A stretch of DNA of 64,000 nucleotides. Origin: Flavobacterium sp. Lineage in GTDB: Bacteria; Bacteroidota; Bacteroidia; Flavobacteriales; Flavobacteriaceae. The stretch spans positions 62,001 through 126,000 of the forward strand of contig JACMPO010000063.1 of the NCBI GenBank assembly GCA_014377455.1. The letters run 5' to 3'. Below, in pieces: positions 62,462 through 64,000 of the stretch; within the stretch, counting starts at the first letter, position 1, and every line of letters begins with the position of its first letter. Made by a program: the position numbers and the translations under genes. The notes under the pieces were generated by a model. That model was not told where the DNA came from. It worked only from the letters and a program-made list of their open reading frames with translations, and did not search any database.

Positions 62462-62526
62462 CAATCATTAATCAATCGAAATCTGAAATAGTTTCAGATT
62501 ATAAATCAAATTTAAAATTTAAAAAA

Positions 62527-63042
62527 ATGAAAAAATTAATTTTAGTAACCGTTTTCGCATTAGTTTCAAACACCTTTTTTGGGCAATCTGTTTTTGATAA
62601 ATTTGATAATCAAGACGATATTACCACGGTAATTGTAAATAAAAAAATGTTTTCGTTAATGAGTAAAGTCGATTTGAAAGACAAAGAATCGCAACAATTT
62701 CTTAATTTGATTAAAAAGCTAGATAATTTGAAAGTTTTTGTAACCTCTAGCGATAAAAAATCAGACGAGATGAAAGCATCCGCTGATAAATTTATCAAAT
62801 CTGAATCGTTAGACGAGTTAATGCGTATTAATGAAAAAGGTAAAAATGTGAAAATTTATGTAAAATCAGGAGCATCAGATTCGCAAATTAAAGAGCTGTT
62901 AATGTTTATAGAAGGTTCAGGCAAAGAACAAACTGTGTTAATGTCATTATCTGGAAATTTCGATTTAGATGAACTTTCTGTTCTTACTGACAAAATGAAA
63001 CTACCTGGTGGCGCTGAATTAAAAAAAGCTAGTAAAAAGTAA
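62527..63042 (+). CDS. DUF4252 protein, exported
   Basis: 171 residues with signal peptide (MKKLILVTVFALVSNTFFGQS). Body: FDKFDNQDDITTVIVNKKMFSLMSKVDLKDKESQQFLNLIKKLDNLKVFVTSS ... EQTVLMSLSGNFDLDELSVLTDKMKLPGG, the typical DUF4252 pattern. Periplasmic, function unknown. It is the third gene of the ECF operon and one of two DUF4252 paralogues in tandem. Confidence 0.88.
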   Translation: MKKLILVTVFALVSNTFFGQSVFDKFDNQDDITTVIVNKKMFSLMSKVDLKDKESQQFLNLIKKLDNLKVFVTSSDKKSDEMKASADKFIKSESLDELMRINEKGKNVKIYVKSGASDSQIKELLMFIEGSGKEQTVLMSLSGNFDLDELSVLTDKMKLPGGAELKKASKK

Positions 63043-63073
63043 ATTATCAATATAGTATTAAAAAATTCTAGCC

Positions 63074-63613
63074 ATGTATAAAATAATAATTTTCACAACA
63101 ATGCTATTATGTTTACTTTTAGTAAGTTGTCAATCGGAACCAAGTTTACAAAAATATTTTGTGGATCATCAGGAAAAGCCTGGATTTGTAGCGGTTGACA
63201 TTTCTCCAAGTATACTCAATATTAATCAGACAAAACTATCTTTAACAGAAAAAAAGACATTGGCATCTTTTAATAAAATGAACTTGCTAGCTTTCAAAAT
63301 AAATGATAAAAATAAAAATCAATATGTTACAGAAAAAGACAAAGTGGTTTCGATTTTAAATGATACGGTAACTTACAAACAATTGATGAAGTTTGGGTCT
63401 GGAAAACAGGGTGCATCCGTGAGTTATGTAGGTGATGAAAATCATATTAATGAATTTGTACTTTTTGGGAATAAAAGCGATAACGGTTTTGCGGTTGTAC
63501 GGATTTTAGGTGACAATATGAAACCAGAAGATGCGATGACGATGATTTCGGTTTTGAAAAATTCAAAAATTGATATGAAGCAATTTGAATCTTTAAAAGG
63601 ATTAATGAAATAA
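63074..63613 (+). CDS. DUF4252 lipoprotein (second paralogue)
   Basis: 179 residues. Lipoprotein signal with lipobox LVSC (Cys19). Body (PGFVAVDISPSILNINQTKLSLTEKKTLASFNKMNLLAFKIND ... VSYVGDENHINEFVLFGNKSDNGFAVVRILGDNMKPEDAMTMISVLKNS) aligns by eye with the preceding DUF4252 protein. The pair may be targets of the ECF sigma factor and have a role at the envelope; no activity is known. Followed by a strong terminator. Confidence 0.85.
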   Translation: MYKIIIFTTMLLCLLLVSCQSEPSLQKYFVDHQEKPGFVAVDISPSILNINQTKLSLTEKKTLASFNKMNLLAFKINDKNKNQYVTEKDKVVSILNDTVTYKQLMKFGSGKQGASVSYVGDENHINEFVLFGNKSDNGFAVVRILGDNMKPEDAMTMISVLKNSKIDMKQFESLKGLMK

Positions 63614-63641
63614 AAAATTTGAGGTTAGTTATGAATGAGAA

Positions 63642-63668
63642 AAAGTCCCGAAAGGGACTTTTTTTTTA
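63642..63668 (+). terminator. Terminator of the ECF/DUF4252 operon
   Basis: AAAGTCCC / GGGACTTT with GAAA tetraloop, then a long T-run. Confidence 0.93.
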
Positions 63669-63805
63669 GAATAAATAGCTATTTAAATTTACATATTCGA
63701 TTGGTAACTGTTTATTTTGGTATGAACTGAACTTCGTTTCCTTTATTAAAAAAATTCTGTGAGCACTCGCTATTATTGTATCAATCATTTTATAATCAAT
63801 ATTCA

Positions 63806-63831
63806 AAAAGCCCATTGCAAAATGGGCTTTT
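63806..63831 (-). terminator. Terminator of the T9SS-domain protein gene
   Basis: AAAAGCCCATT / AATGGGCTTTT perfect stem with a 4-nt loop, 23 bp after the stop on the minus strand. Confidence 0.85.
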
Positions 63832-63853
63832 CCAAATTAAATCAACCACTTGT

Positions 63854-64000
63854 TTATTGAACCAGTACTTGTTTTGTTGCTTTACCTTGAGTAGTCATTA
63901 CTTCTACATAATAGCTGCCTTTTGCTAAGTCTGCCGTAGTAATTACAGTAGTTGTAGCGGTTTTTACTAGTTGCCCCAACAGGTTATAAAAGTTTACTTT
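63854..64000 (-). CDS. C-terminal end of a secreted protein with T9SS type A sorting domain (5' truncated)
   Basis: The last 48 codons are visible: KVNFYNLLGQLVKTATTTVITTADLAKGSYYVEVMTTQGKATKQVLVQ. This is the classic type A Por/T9SS sorting domain (YNLLGQ, LAKGSYYVEV, KQVLVQ at the very end). The protein is therefore exported by the type IX system and attached to or released from the surface. The functional domain lies outside the window. Confidence 0.92.
   Translation of the reverse strand, partial: KVNFYNLLGQLVKTATTTVITTADLAKGSYYVEVMTTQGKATKQVLVQ

Overview
The window is a stretch of a low-GC chromosome from a member of the Flavobacteriaceae, most like Flavobacterium. The evidence is a partial T9SS sorting-domain protein at the right edge, OmpA proteins with thrombospondin type-3 repeats, a CAL67264-type mini membrane protein, DUF4252 proteins, Bacteroidetes promoters (TTG-N19-TAnnTTTG) and weak or absent Shine-Dalgarno sites. 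No rRNA, tRNA, CRISPR array, prophage or intact insertion sequence was seen.

Layout. 1-12.5 kb is mainly core: OmpA lipoprotein, glycosyltransferase, a lone HsdR-N nuclease-like protein, holA, ettA, a hybrid histidine kinase, a DEAD-box RNA helicase, an M13 peptidase and a Bax-inhibitor-like membrane protein. 12.6-26.7 kb is one long minus-strand block. It holds an aryl-CoA ligase, a bifunctional aryl-CoA hydroxylase/reductase, a thioesterase, a bicupin ring-cleavage dioxygenase, a FAH-family hydrolase, a nitrilase-fold amidohydrolase and a maleate isomerase. Together these fit a route from anthranilate through 5-hydroxyanthranilate to fumarate and pyruvate (inference). Inside the block sit creD, a glutamate-synthase-like FMN protein and a SatD/DUF3307 pair headed by three 29-bp-spaced inverted repeats. 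acs is transcribed away from it.

28.7-34.0 kb holds five minus-strand genes: two ATP-grasp-type ligases, a class I glutamine amidotransferase, a GCS2 carboxylate-amine ligase and an esterase. They look like a pathway for an unknown amide or peptide metabolite. 34.3-49.9 kb is core again: OmpA porin, NUDIX, MscS channel, helicase, purA, Fur, Rsh (ppGpp), PhoH, SAM hydrolase, an ECF sigma/anti-sigma pair and an M1 peptidase.

50.0-52.8 kb is an accessory island between two copies of nearly the same terminator. It holds a 41-bp tandem array fused to a gene remnant, a five-unit palindrome array with a 21-22 bp period, and two small exported-protein genes whose boundaries look like integron cassettes. 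52.8-63.6 kb is core metabolism (miaA, exonuclease/GIY-YIG, folP, tpiA, hydroxyacyl-CoA dehydrogenase, DUF1015). It ends in an ECF sigma/anti-sigma/DUF4252 operon with a matching ECF-type promoter.

Dispersed small elements are a theme. A 27-bp element sits in the same reading frame inside two unrelated genes. A 77-96 bp hairpin repeat occurs twice in opposite orientations. Several intergenic gaps carry degenerate word-like repeats.
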